Shown: positions 1 through 7,190 of the stretch, one piece after another
Layout: each line of letters opens with the position of its first letter
Position numbering within the stretch: the stretch's first letter is position 1
Assembly (NCBI GenBank): GCA_029556045.1
Contig: JAKQGS010000117.1
Coordinates: 1 to 12,389, forward strand
Length of the DNA stretch: 12,389 nt
DNA from: Pseudomonadota bacterium
GTDB taxonomy: Bacteria > Bdellovibrionota > Oligoflexia > Oligoflexales > Oligoflexaceae
Direction of reading: 5' to 3'
The notes under the pieces: model-generated
Database searches by the model: none
The model's input: the letters and a program-made list of their open reading frames with translations, nothing else
What the model was told of the DNA's origin: nothing
Program-made: the position numbers and the translations under genes

Positions 1-177
1 CTGATCACCACCACCATGCTGCTCACGTCACTGACTGCGGCACAAGCTGCTTCCTCGAATGCCGTCATGGTCTGCATCCATGACCAAACCCCCTGGGATG
101 GTCTCTACTTGGAAATGGAACTGGTTCGTAATGACGGCGGCAGCCCCTCTCTCCGCTTGAATCGGCGGACTTTTTAA
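1..177 (+). CDS. 3' end of a small, probably exported hypothetical protein (5' end outside window)
   Basis: An open frame runs from the first base to a TAA stop at 175-177, giving 58 residues with no start inside the window that is clearly real. Its first 17 or so residues are hydrophobic and small and end in an AQA-A stretch like a signal peptidase I site, so the visible part may be the end of a signal peptide followed by about 40 mature residues. The mature part has one Cys and no motif I recognise. An internal ATG at 16 has no good ribosome binding site. The frame could be chance, since it is short; the signal-like start is the main argument for a gene. No function is assigned. Confidence 0.35.
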   Translation: MITTTMLLTSLTAAQAASSNAVMVCIHDQTPWDGLYLEMELVRNDGGSPSLRLNRRTF

Positions 178-232
178 ATGGGGGGGCAATGCTCCGTATT
201 TACGAAGAAATTTGATATTTATTTCATAATAT

Positions 233-260
233 TAAAGTTTTTGCCGCATGCAGCCGATAG
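233..260 (+). promoter_or_regulatory. Sigma-28 (FliA)-type promoter
   Basis: TAAAGTTT at 233-240 and GCCGATAG at 253-260 match the FliA consensus (TAAAGTTT, 11 bases, GCCGATAA) at 15 of 16 positions, with a 12-base spacer instead of 11. The expected transcription start is about 265-268, roughly 40 bases before the ATG at 309. The stretch around it is AT-rich, as promoters usually are. FlgM, the sigma-28 antagonist, is encoded at 7634-8002, so the organism should have the cognate sigma factor. Confidence 0.75.
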
Positions 261-308
261 GAATAAAGTCATGAAACGGCAGACAAGGATTTTAAGGAGT
301 CACCGTCG

Positions 309-878
309 ATGAAGTCCTTCAGTCTAAAAGCAATCGCCTTGGGTGTGCTTCTCTTGGGGCAGGGGTGTTCCGACCCAGCTCCCCCGGATGCGCCATCCAC
401 GATCAATGAGTCTGGAACGACGCAGTCAAAATCTTCGGGTAGCTCCATCAAGCAAGAGGGGGCGGAATCTGCGGATGCGTCTGGAAATCAACCCAAAACG
501 ACGGAAACTCCCGAGCCTCCTCCTCCCTTAACCAACCAGCAACTTTACGATAATTCCGTCACTGAATGTGCGGCAAAGACTTGCAGTGATGGCAGCACGG
601 GATGTTACGTGGATCTTAAAACCTTTAAATGCACGGAAATTCCGTTAGAAAAGTTCCCCGCATCTGAGTGTATCTGGGATGATACCAACCTAAAAAAGGC
701 GGATAATCCCTTTGCGGTCAACCAAATTACTGATATTCAGAACCTTCTGGATACGGCGTATCAAGGCTATACATTAAAATCCTGCATCAATGATGATGCC
801 ACCAACTACACATTGGGCTGGGTCAAGGGAACGTCCCCTAATGACTGGGCAGTGCAATACTTTAAGGTTCCGCGTTAA
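309..878 (+). CDS. Putative Cys-rich lipoprotein of unknown function
   Basis: This 189-residue protein starts with a classic export signal (MKSF, then a hydrophobic core to residue 17) ending at Cys20 in the context LGQGC. The -3 position is Gly rather than the usual Leu, so the lipobox is imperfect; Cys20 is followed by Ser-Asp. Residues 21-75 are a low-complexity Ser/Thr/Pro/Glu linker, typical of surface or periplasmic lipoproteins. The C-terminal domain (about 76-189) carries six cysteines (87, 92, 99, 108, 121, 159), enough for three disulfides. AAGGAG at 294-299 lies 9 bases before the ATG. I do not recognise the family. It is the first gene behind the sigma-28-type promoter and ends 3 bases before the ketosynthase gene, so the two are probably co-transcribed. 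A late-flagellar or motility-linked envelope role is inference from the promoter only. Confidence 0.8.
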   Translation: MKSFSLKAIALGVLLLGQGCSDPAPPDAPSTINESGTTQSKSSGSSIKQEGAESADASGNQPKTTETPEPPPPLTNQQLYDNSVTECAAKTCSDGSTGCYVDLKTFKCTEIPLEKFPASECIWDDTNLKKADNPFAVNQITDIQNLLDTAYQGYTLKSCINDDATNYTLGWVKGTSPNDWAVQYFKVPR

Positions 879-881
879 ACG

Positions 882-2042
882 ATGCTGCAAAGTGTGTTCA
901 TCACCGGTCGCGGCTTGAACAGCCCGGCCGGTTTCAGTTTTTTAAGTCATCGCGAAAATCTCTTCGCGGGGCATACTGCGTTTTCACGGCAGGATCGAAG
1001 GATGGTGGGGCGATTGCACCCAACTGCTGAAAACATCCTCAGGGATCTAGTCGTCCGCAAGGAATATCGGCACCTCGATCGGGCCGTTATGCTAGGCCTG
1101 CTGGCAGCCCGAGAAGCGGCTACTGGAGGTTCTCTGCCCTCCGACACGGCGGTCTTGATGGGAACATCCCGGGGCGCTACCGAAAGATTGGAAGATGCCA
1201 TACGGCAATATAATGAGGGAGGGTCGGTCTCTCCATGGACCAGCCCGGTAACGACGGCCGGGACATTTGCCGCAGCTATCACGCGGGATCTTGGTCTGCA
1301 GGGCCTGGGTCTCTCCGTTTCATCAGCTTGCACCACCAGCCTGCATGCGGTTGGTTTAGCCGCTCTATTGGTCGACACCGGCCAAGCCGAAGCGGCTCTG
1401 GCTGGGGGGGCTGAAGCCTGCCTGACTCCTTTTACTCTGGAGATGCTTCAGTCGACTGGTGTCTACAGTAAGTCCGAGGACGAGGTGTTTCCCTGCCAGC
1501 CACTTCATTCTTCGCGCAGTGGATTGGTTCTTGGGGAAGGTGCCGCGGTCGTCCTCCTCGAACGAAGGCCAACCCGCCCGGTGCTGGCACGGATTGTTGC
1601 GTACGCGGGAACCAGCGAAAAATCCACCATGACGGGTATCACAGAGTCGGGTGAACTGGTTGATCGTGTGATCCAAAAGGTGTTGCGGCACTCTGGCATA
1701 GAACTTCAGGACATTTCGTTTATTGTGGGGCATGGGGCATCAACCCGCAGGGGTGATGAGGCAGAACTGAATGGGCTGCGCCGCGCATTTGGGAATAACC
1801 TGCCACCTCTGGTGTTCCATAAATGGCATACCGGGCACCTGCTGGGAGCATCCGGTGCGTTATCGCTGGCTCTGGCGGCGGACCATTTACAGACCGGGCG
1901 GCTTCCTCCGCACCCATACTGGCAGGGAGAAGATCCTCTTGATCTGCGACGGGAGCGATTATTGAAGGAGCCCCGTTATGCCCTTGTGATTTCTCTGGGC
2001 TTTGGCGGCAATGCCGGTGCTATTCTCCTGTCAAGAAATTGA
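882..2042 (+). CDS. Beta-ketoacyl-ACP synthase (FabF/KAS II-like, thiolase fold)
   Basis: The 386-residue protein is predicted to carry out decarboxylative Claisen condensation of a malonyl-type extender onto an acyl chain. The full catalytic set is visible: Cys150 in SSACTTS, His284 in GHGASTRRGDEAE, Lys314 and His319 in HKWHTGHLLGASGA, and a Gly-rich end near 372-380 (SLGFGGNAGA, lacking the usual Thr of FGGTN). The length is slightly below FabF (about 410). The start MLQSVFITGRG aligns with the usual N terminus of the family. The upstream AAGG is weak, and the 3-base gap to the lipoprotein stop suggests translational coupling. No acyl carrier protein, ketoreductase or dehydratase is nearby, so housekeeping fatty acid synthesis is less likely than a dedicated role (specialised lipid, polyene or polyketide, or surface modification). 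The substrate is unknown. The enzyme class is firm; the pathway is not. Confidence 0.92.
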   Translation: MLQSVFITGRGLNSPAGFSFLSHRENLFAGHTAFSRQDRRMVGRLHPTAENILRDLVVRKEYRHLDRAVMLGLLAAREAATGGSLPSDTAVLMGTSRGATERLEDAIRQYNEGGSVSPWTSPVTTAGTFAAAITRDLGLQGLGLSVSSACTTSLHAVGLAALLVDTGQAEAALAGGAEACLTPFTLEMLQSTGVYSKSEDEVFPCQPLHSSRSGLVLGEGAAVVLLERRPTRPVLARIVAYAGTSEKSTMTGITESGELVDRVIQKVLRHSGIELQDISFIVGHGASTRRGDEAELNGLRRAFGNNLPPLVFHKWHTGHLLGASGALSLALAADHLQTGRLPPHPYWQGEDPLDLRRERLLKEPRYALVISLGFGGNAGAILLSRN

Positions 2043-2107
2043 CAAATTCGTGCTGCAGCTGTGACGAGCATCGATGCCTGACTTTTGACGTTCGGCAACT
2101 ACCGCCC

Positions 2108-2142
2108 AGTCGAAGGACGACTCTCGCCAATCCGTGATTTGG
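2108..2142. repeat. Inverted repeats upstream of the sigma-54 promoter (candidate activator site)
   Basis: AGTCG at 2108-2112 and CGACT at 2118-2122 form a perfect 5-base inverted repeat around AAGGA. A second, weaker one follows: CCAA at 2127-2130 and TTGG at 2139-2142. They lie about 75-110 bases before the -24 element, the distance at which sigma-54 enhancer-binding proteins usually bind. Short arms like these also occur by chance, so this is only a candidate. Confidence 0.25.
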
Positions 2143-2215
2143 AAGATTAGCAACACTTCACCCATTCTCCATTTATTCTTGCCATCTAATTTAGATTTTT
2201 TTCCGGGGTAAAAAT

Positions 2216-2232
2216 CTGGCAAGGAATTTGCT
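2216..2232 (+). promoter_or_regulatory. Sigma-54 (RpoN) -24/-12 promoter for the flgF operon
   Basis: CTGGCAAGGAATTTGCT matches the sigma-54 consensus (TGGCACG, 4 bases, TTGCT) closely. The invariant GG (2218-2219) and GC (2230-2231) are separated by exactly 10 bases. The predicted start is near 2243, about 60 bases before flgF. Middle flagellar operons in many Proteobacteria are driven by sigma-54 with an activator of the FlrC/FleR/FlgR type, so the location fits. It is the only strong promoter I find before the long gene run. Confidence 0.8.
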
Positions 2233-2303
2233 CACTCCCTTCTGGATCAGCAATTTTTTGTCGGGAACCGTTGAAGTCCTGACACTGGAATTGGGAGCAG
2301 GCG

Positions 2304-3092
2304 ATGTTAAAAAATATCTATTCACCGGTATCAGGGGCTTTGGCCCAGGAACGCGTGATGGAGATCATTGCCAACAACCTGGCCAACGTCAATACGGTGG
2401 GATTCAAAGGCGATGCCGTGACCTTCACCCTGCTGGAACCTGAGCCGTATAAAAACTATCCAACACCTCTGCCACCTGCCAACTACAAGGTGAATTTGGA
2501 TGATATTGCCCCCCTGCATGGCAATGAGATGGCCTATGTGGGTGTGGCGGATGTGGTGCGCGACAATTCCCAAGGTCCTGCCATCACCACCCACAACAGC
2601 ACCGATCTGATGATCGAAGGAGAGGGTTATTTTGCGGTACACACCAACGAAGGTGTTCGCTACACCCGTTCCGGGGATATGACCATCGGACCGGATGGTG
2701 CGTTGATGGACAAAGCGGGATTTCCTGTACTGGGCGAAAAAGGTGTGATCTACGTCCGTTCCAATGAATTTCAGATCAATCATGCTGGTGAGATTTACCA
2801 GGATGGCCAGTTGGTGGATCGACTGGCGATATACCGGTTTGCGGACCAGACGCAATTGCAGCGGGTGGGTAACAATCACCTGTTCTACGGGGGAGCGCCC
2901 GAGCAAATGGGTCGCGTGGAACATCCAGCGGTTCGTCAGGGATTCCTGGAGGGATCGAATGTCAACGCCATCAAAAACCTGACATCGATGATCATCGCGC
3001 ATCGATCCTATGAGGCTTATCAGAAGGCCGTCTCAAATTTTGATCAGATGATGGAAAAATCGTCCAATTCAATTGGCGAAGTGCGAGTTTAA
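2304..3092 (+). CDS. flgF: Flagellar proximal rod protein FlgF
   Basis: FlgF is a structural subunit of the periplasmic rod between the MS ring and the hook, exported by the flagellar type III apparatus, so it has no cleaved signal peptide. The 262-residue product shows the N-terminal rod signature (SGALAQERVMEIIANNLANV, then NTVGFK), the central FlgE/F/G-type beta domain (DLMIEGEGYFAV, RYTRSGDMTIGPDG) and the C-terminal segment (GFLEGSNVNAIKNLTSMI with a terminal amphipathic helix). The length is close to E. coli FlgF (251). FlgF is chosen over FlgG because the next gene is a much closer FlgG and because the middle domain is more divergent. GGGAG at 2293-2297 sits 6 bases before the ATG. It is the first gene after the sigma-54 promoter. 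Confidence 0.9.
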   Translation: MLKNIYSPVSGALAQERVMEIIANNLANVNTVGFKGDAVTFTLLEPEPYKNYPTPLPPANYKVNLDDIAPLHGNEMAYVGVADVVRDNSQGPAITTHNSTDLMIEGEGYFAVHTNEGVRYTRSGDMTIGPDGALMDKAGFPVLGEKGVIYVRSNEFQINHAGEIYQDGQLVDRLAIYRFADQTQLQRVGNNHLFYGGAPEQMGRVEHPAVRQGFLEGSNVNAIKNLTSMIIAHRSYEAYQKAVSNFDQMMEKSSNSIGEVRV

Positions 3093-3129
3093 TTTTGTTT
3101 TTTGACCCGAACGAGAGAGGGGGCATGAC

Positions 3130-3915
3130 ATGATGCGTTCACTTTACACCGCCGCTACGGGGATGGAGTCGCAGCAGACGACCATTGACACCATCTCCAA
3201 CAACCTGGCCAACGTGAACACCACCGCTTTCAAAAGGTCGCGGGCCAACTTCCATGACTTGCTCTATCAAACACTACGAGCTCCGGGGCAGAACTCCACC
3301 GCAGGAACCATGGTGCCGAGCGGCATTCAGATTGGCTCCGGTTCCAAGGTGTCATCGGTTGAAAAAATGTTCAGTGAAGGTGCCATCCGTATCACACAGA
3401 AATCCACGGACCTGATGGTGGAAGGCGAGGGATTTTTTCGTATTCAAAAAGATGATGGCACCACGGCATTTACGCGGGACGGCAGCTTTAAAATCGACAA
3501 CGGTGGGCGTTTGGTGACGGCTGATGGATTTCCCGTTATGCCTGAGATTGTTGTTCCTGCGGGAGTAACCCACGACAAAATCCAGATCGGAATCGATGGT
3601 ACGGTAACGGCGCGTATTGGTTCGGAAACCCAGGATCTGGGGCAGATTGATCTAGCCAATTTCATTAACCCGGCAGGTCTGGATTCCCTTGGTCGCAACC
3701 TGTATTCAGCCACGCCTGCCAGTGGTGAGGCCATTGTCGGCCGTGCGGGGTCCCAGGGGTTTGGTCGTATCGCCCAAGGGCAATTGGAAGGATCCAACGT
3801 CAATATTGTGGAAGAAATGGTGAATATGATTACGGGGCAACGGGCCTATGAGATCAATTCAAAAGTCATTCAAACCGGTGACCAGATGCTCCAACAGACC
3901 AATAACATCCGGTAA
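3130..3915 (+). CDS. flgG: Flagellar distal rod protein FlgG
   Basis: FlgG forms the distal rod that crosses the P and L rings. The 261-residue product is almost exactly the family length (260 in E. coli). Diagnostic stretches are RSLYTAATGMESQQTTIDTI and SNNLANVNTTAFKRSR at the N terminus, DLMVEGEGFFRI and AFTRDGSFKID in the core, and QGQLEGSNVNIVEEMVNMI with GQRAYEINSKVIQTGDQM at the C terminus. The purine-rich GAGAGAGGGGG at 3113-3123 serves as the binding site. There are two adjacent ATG codons (3130 and 3133) and I took the first. The 37-base gap to flgF and the 20-base gap to flgA leave no room for a separate promoter, so it belongs to the flgF transcript. Confidence 0.96.
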   Translation: MMRSLYTAATGMESQQTTIDTISNNLANVNTTAFKRSRANFHDLLYQTLRAPGQNSTAGTMVPSGIQIGSGSKVSSVEKMFSEGAIRITQKSTDLMVEGEGFFRIQKDDGTTAFTRDGSFKIDNGGRLVTADGFPVMPEIVVPAGVTHDKIQIGIDGTVTARIGSETQDLGQIDLANFINPAGLDSLGRNLYSATPASGEAIVGRAGSQGFGRIAQGQLEGSNVNIVEEMVNMITGQRAYEINSKVIQTGDQMLQQTNNIR

Positions 3916-3935
3916 TGCGGAGTAAGGAATGAACC

Positions 3936-5048
3936 GTGAATAGCCAAAAAGCACGGTGGCGTTACGTAAGCCTGGCGGCGGAGTTCATCCTGCCGCTGGG
4001 GTTTTTTTGTTTTTTTTCATCATCCTCTCTTTGGGCTGGTAACTTTTCCCAGGTCTATGGCTCAATGGCGCAAGAACACCCAGTCGGAGATATTGAGGGA
4101 GTTGCGCCGCAGGTTAAGCTCCCGCTGAAATTGATCCTTAACGAAAAAGTTCTGATTAATGCCGACAGAATCCGACTGGGAGACCTCGCTGTATGCGAGG
4201 GATTGCAGGAAATTTGCAACGAGGCAGTTTTAATTGACTTGGCTGCAGCACCGTTGCCAGGGCGAGTTGCGACTCTTGGTAACCGCCAGATCGCTGACAT
4301 CATTTCCCGCGAGCTGCCGGGGATTTCGGCGGAGATCCTTGGGCCCGAGCAGATCAGAGTTGAGGCGGATGCCATCATTGTGGAAAAAGAAATAGTCCAG
4401 CAGAGTCTGGAAGACCTCCTGAAGGAAGCCGAAGAGAGTGGTGCGATTAAATTCAAAGTGGTTTCCCTGAACATGCCGGGATCGTTTAAAGTTCGTCGTG
4501 GGCCGTTTCACGTCGAGTTTCCCGAAGTCCGCCTTGCATTACAGGATGGGTTCGGTGAAATGGTCCACAATCCGGCCGGCATCCATCGCCTTGAGGCCGT
4601 CTATGTTAGCGACGATAATGCACCCACCCGCATTCCCCTACCCATTACTGTTCGCCTGGATGTCTATATCAAAACCCCCGTATTGCGGCACCCTAAGGCG
4701 ACGGGAGAATCCCTCCGGGATGAGGACTTCGTCATTGAGTGGGTCAAAAAAACAAACATGTCCGAGCGATGGGTGACCGATGTGGCGCAGGCGACCGGCA
4801 AGGTGACGCGGCGTAGTTTGTCCAAAGGTTCCGTGGTCGGGATTGATGCCCTGGCGACACCCGTGCTTGTCAAACGAGGCCAAAGGGTGAAAGTCACGTT
4901 TATGCGGGACGGCATCCAAATGAGCGGCGTTGCCAAAGCTCTGGGACCGGGCGCGGCCGGAGAATGGATTGAAGTGGTCTATCAGGCTACCGGAAAGAAA
5001 TTGGGTGGACGCATCAAGGAGGACTCAACCGTTGAAATTGCGTTGTAG
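3936..5048 (+). CDS. flgA: FlgA, periplasmic chaperone for P-ring assembly
   Basis: FlgA assists polymerisation of FlgI into the P ring around the rod. A signal peptide covers residues 1-34 (basic NSQKARWR start, long hydrophobic run, cleavage after SLWA). The middle (about 60-245) carries a FlgA-type N domain with IRLGDLAVCEG, containing a close Cys pair (87 and 93) that may form a disulfide. The C-terminal part (about 246-370) is the SAF/FlgA module: ATGKVTRRSLSKGSVV, then TPVLVKRGQRVKVTFMRDG, then AKALGPGAAGEWIEVV. At 370 residues it is well above E. coli FlgA (219), as in many non-enteric bacteria with an extra N-terminal domain. The GTG start at 3936 has TAAGGA at 3923-3928. The 3' end overlaps flgH by 17 bases. 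Confidence 0.92.
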   Translation: MNSQKARWRYVSLAAEFILPLGFFCFFSSSSLWAGNFSQVYGSMAQEHPVGDIEGVAPQVKLPLKLILNEKVLINADRIRLGDLAVCEGLQEICNEAVLIDLAAAPLPGRVATLGNRQIADIISRELPGISAEILGPEQIRVEADAIIVEKEIVQQSLEDLLKEAEESGAIKFKVVSLNMPGSFKVRRGPFHVEFPEVRLALQDGFGEMVHNPAGIHRLEAVYVSDDNAPTRIPLPITVRLDVYIKTPVLRHPKATGESLRDEDFVIEWVKKTNMSERWVTDVAQATGKVTRRSLSKGSVVGIDALATPVLVKRGQRVKVTFMRDGIQMSGVAKALGPGAAGEWIEVVYQATGKKLGGRIKEDSTVEIAL

Positions 5049-6168
5049 AAAATTGTTCACAAATGCCATCATAATCCTGCTGGCCTGGACCTTCGTGTCG
5101 GGCTGTCAGAGCGGCATGATACCCGCCAGCCAGCGAGATCTCAACAAAGGTGATGGCGTTCTCCATGCCAAGCCCGGTAGTCGGCAAAAAGATGACAGTG
5201 GTGAGCGGCTATACCGTCGCAAAGCGGATGTCACAATCGAGGACAAGGGGGCGGGGATGGAGAATGGTTCCCTCTTTAACCCCCGTGATCAGGGTAATCA
5301 TCTATTTGCTGATCGGAATATCGATCTGCGCGGGCAGGAAGTGAACGTGATCGTCACTTCCCTTAAATTGAAAAAGGAACCTGCCAATCCTCCGGCCGTT
5401 GGATCCGGGGCCAAAGCTCCCGTGGATGGTGCGGGTGATACCAAGAACGCAAAACCAAATCCGGATGAATTGGAAAAAACACTTTTGGCGATGGCACCCC
5501 ACCTAGATGGTGGTGACAAAAATCCTGAGTTGATCACGGAATTTCGTATGACCGTTCTGCGTCGCACGGATGAAGGGGATTATCTGGCTCGTTTTAAGCG
5601 TGAGTCTGTGAATGAGTATGAAGTCAATCGGCTTGAAGTCACCGCCCGTATTCCTTACCAGAAAACGCTCCCAGGCGAAGTCTTAACCACGAATGATCTT
5701 CTGGACGTTGAGTTTTTGGATGAACATGACGCCGAGGTTTTTGAGCGGCGCTCAATCACCTGGGAGGATGAGTATTCTCTGCGTATGAGTGGTTTTTCGG
5801 AGGCAAAATCAAAGGCAGCTCAGGAGCTTGACAGTCGCAAGCGTGAACTCGAAAAAGTGCGACAACAATTGGATGTGCGTGTGAAAAATTTAACCAAAGA
5901 ACGCACTCAGGTGGTTAAAGAACGGGAGAGGGTTGGTAAAAAAGAGGCCGAATTGGATCAAAAGTTTAAAGAAATGAATGAGGTTATTTCCCGACAAAAA
6001 GAAACCATCGATGACCAGAATAAGCAACTGCAGGAGGCACAAAGTGCCAAACTGCAACAGGAAGCAGCAGCAGTGCCACAACCCAGTGAAGAAAGTACCG
6101 GCGAAATTTCTGGTAAACCGCTGGAAACAAAACCAGGTGAACCAAAGGGGGCTGCCAATGCCAAATAA
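5032..6168 (+). CDS. flgH: FlgH-like L-ring lipoprotein with a C-terminal coiled-coil extension
   Basis: FlgH is the outer-membrane lipoprotein forming the L ring. The TTG at 5032 is chosen because AAGGAGG (5016-5022) lies 9 bases upstream and it gives a clean lipoprotein signal: MKLRCRK, a hydrophobic core, and VSGC with the acylated Cys at residue 25. FlgH hallmarks are present but divergent: GSLF at 79-82, LFADR at 91-95, then DLRGQEVNVIV where the family has a (D)VGDIVTV-type strand, and a later segment (about 173-230, ending NDLLDVEF) that parallels the family's end. A Pro/Ala/Gly-rich insert of about 30 residues separates them. About residues 264-350 are a charged heptad-like coiled coil absent from standard FlgH (about 230 residues), followed by a Pro/Glu/Lys-rich tail. 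The total is 378 residues. Position between flgA and flgI supports the assignment. The tail overlaps flgI by 11 bases. Confidence 0.78.
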   Translation: MKLRCRKLFTNAIIILLAWTFVSGCQSGMIPASQRDLNKGDGVLHAKPGSRQKDDSGERLYRRKADVTIEDKGAGMENGSLFNPRDQGNHLFADRNIDLRGQEVNVIVTSLKLKKEPANPPAVGSGAKAPVDGAGDTKNAKPNPDELEKTLLAMAPHLDGGDKNPELITEFRMTVLRRTDEGDYLARFKRESVNEYEVNRLEVTARIPYQKTLPGEVLTTNDLLDVEFLDEHDAEVFERRSITWEDEYSLRMSGFSEAKSKAAQELDSRKRELEKVRQQLDVRVKNLTKERTQVVKERERVGKKEAELDQKFKEMNEVISRQKETIDDQNKQLQEAQSAKLQQEAAAVPQPSEESTGEISGKPLETKPGEPKGAANAK

Positions 6169-7174
6169 GTACTTACGGCTTTCGGTTCTGCTCATAAACC
6201 TTCTTACGGGAGCTCTCGCGTTGGGGCAGGAGACCCGTATTAAGGATCTCGTCAATGTTCAGGGGTATCGAAGCAACCAACTGATGGGGCTGGGACTGGT
6301 GGTCGGACTGCAAGGTACCGGGGATTCCAAAGCGGCCATGACCACGAATCAGGCTGCCACTAATCTGATGCGTAAACTGGGGATGAATGCAGGGCCGGAT
6401 ACCATGCTGGTTCAGAGTATGGCGGTCGTGGCGGTCACCGCGGAACTGCCCGCTTTTGCTAAAATCGGTGATCGCATTGATATTAAAGTGTCAACGCTGG
6501 CCGACGCCAAGAGTCTGGCTGGTGGCACTTTGCTTATGACCCCGCTGAAGGCTGTTAATGGCGATATCTTTGTGATGGCGCAGGGTCCTGTGGTCATCGG
6601 CACCGCCACTGGTCGCGGAACCCAGGTTCTGACCGTGGCAAATCTACCCGCGAGTGGGGTGGTGGAGCGGGAGTTTACGCCGCAGATTGGGGCGCAGGGG
6701 CTAGTCAATCTCCACCTCAAAGAGACTGATTTCACCACCAATGCCCGCATTGTGGAAAAAATTAATGCTCACTTCAAAGGGTTTTATGCTGTATCGCGTG
6801 ATCCCTCCCGCATCGAAGTCAAGTTGCCTCCCATCTATGGGGATCGGGTCATTGAATTTATGGCTGAGTTGGAGAGTCTCCGCGTGGAATCGGACCGTAA
6901 AGCGGTGGTGATCTTCAATGAGAAAACAGGAACCGTCGTCATGGGGGCTGATGTGGCCATTGCCAATGTGGTGGTCAATCACGGCGAATTGAGCATTCAG
7001 GTTGGCGAAGGCAAAAATACTCGCAGTGAGGGGGTGGTAAAACTGGGGGGTGCCACCATCGGTGGTCTGGTCAAAACCCTCAACGACCTTGGTGTCAAAT
7101 CGGCCGACCTCGTGGGTGTGTTGCAGGCCATTCATGCGGCCGGTGCGCTCAAGGGTGAATTGCGATTCATGTAA
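6158..7174 (+). CDS. flgI: Flagellar P-ring protein FlgI
   Basis: FlgI is the periplasmic subunit of the P ring, the bushing around the rod in the peptidoglycan layer. The ATG at 6158 is preceded by AAGGGGG (6145-6151) and yields a signal peptide, residues 1 to about 23, ending ALALGQ. The mature start, ETRIKDLVNVQGYRSNQLMG, is followed by LGLVVGLQGTGDSK, the best known family stretch. Other signatures include VVAVTAELPAFAKIGDRIDI, GTLLMTPLKA, GRGTQVLTVANLP and the end VGVLQAIHAAGALKGELRF. The protein has 338 residues, slightly short of the usual 345-370. An open frame continues upstream of this ATG inside flgH, but it lacks a signal peptide when started there. The start overlaps the flgH end, suggesting coupled translation. 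Confidence 0.97.
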   Translation: MPNKYLRLSVLLINLLTGALALGQETRIKDLVNVQGYRSNQLMGLGLVVGLQGTGDSKAAMTTNQAATNLMRKLGMNAGPDTMLVQSMAVVAVTAELPAFAKIGDRIDIKVSTLADAKSLAGGTLLMTPLKAVNGDIFVMAQGPVVIGTATGRGTQVLTVANLPASGVVEREFTPQIGAQGLVNLHLKETDFTTNARIVEKINAHFKGFYAVSRDPSRIEVKLPPIYGDRVIEFMAELESLRVESDRKAVVIFNEKTGTVVMGADVAIANVVVNHGELSIQVGEGKNTRSEGVVKLGGATIGGLVKTLNDLGVKSADLVGVLQAIHAAGALKGELRFM

Positions 7175-7190
7175 TGGAGAGTCGGATCTT

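Noticed and set aside
271..312. 13-codon frame (ATG at 271) ending in TGA overlapping the lipoprotein ATG, like a coupled leader peptide
   Set aside because: The predicted sigma-28 transcript starts only a few bases before this ATG, so its AGGA would lie outside or at the very edge of the mRNA; the length is easily chance.
2068..2077. Palindrome GCATCGATGC after the ketosynthase gene as a terminator
   Set aside because: A 10-base palindrome leaves almost no loop and only four T residues follow at a distance; not convincing.
2331..3002. Long minus-strand open frame opposite flgF
   Set aside because: Antisense shadow of a well-supported gene; the product is His/Val/Ile-rich without family features and has no plausible start context.
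4930..5031. Upstream extension of the flgH frame inside flgA
   Set aside because: Would bury the lipoprotein signal about 34 residues inside the protein; the TTG at 5032 with AAGGAGG fits far better.
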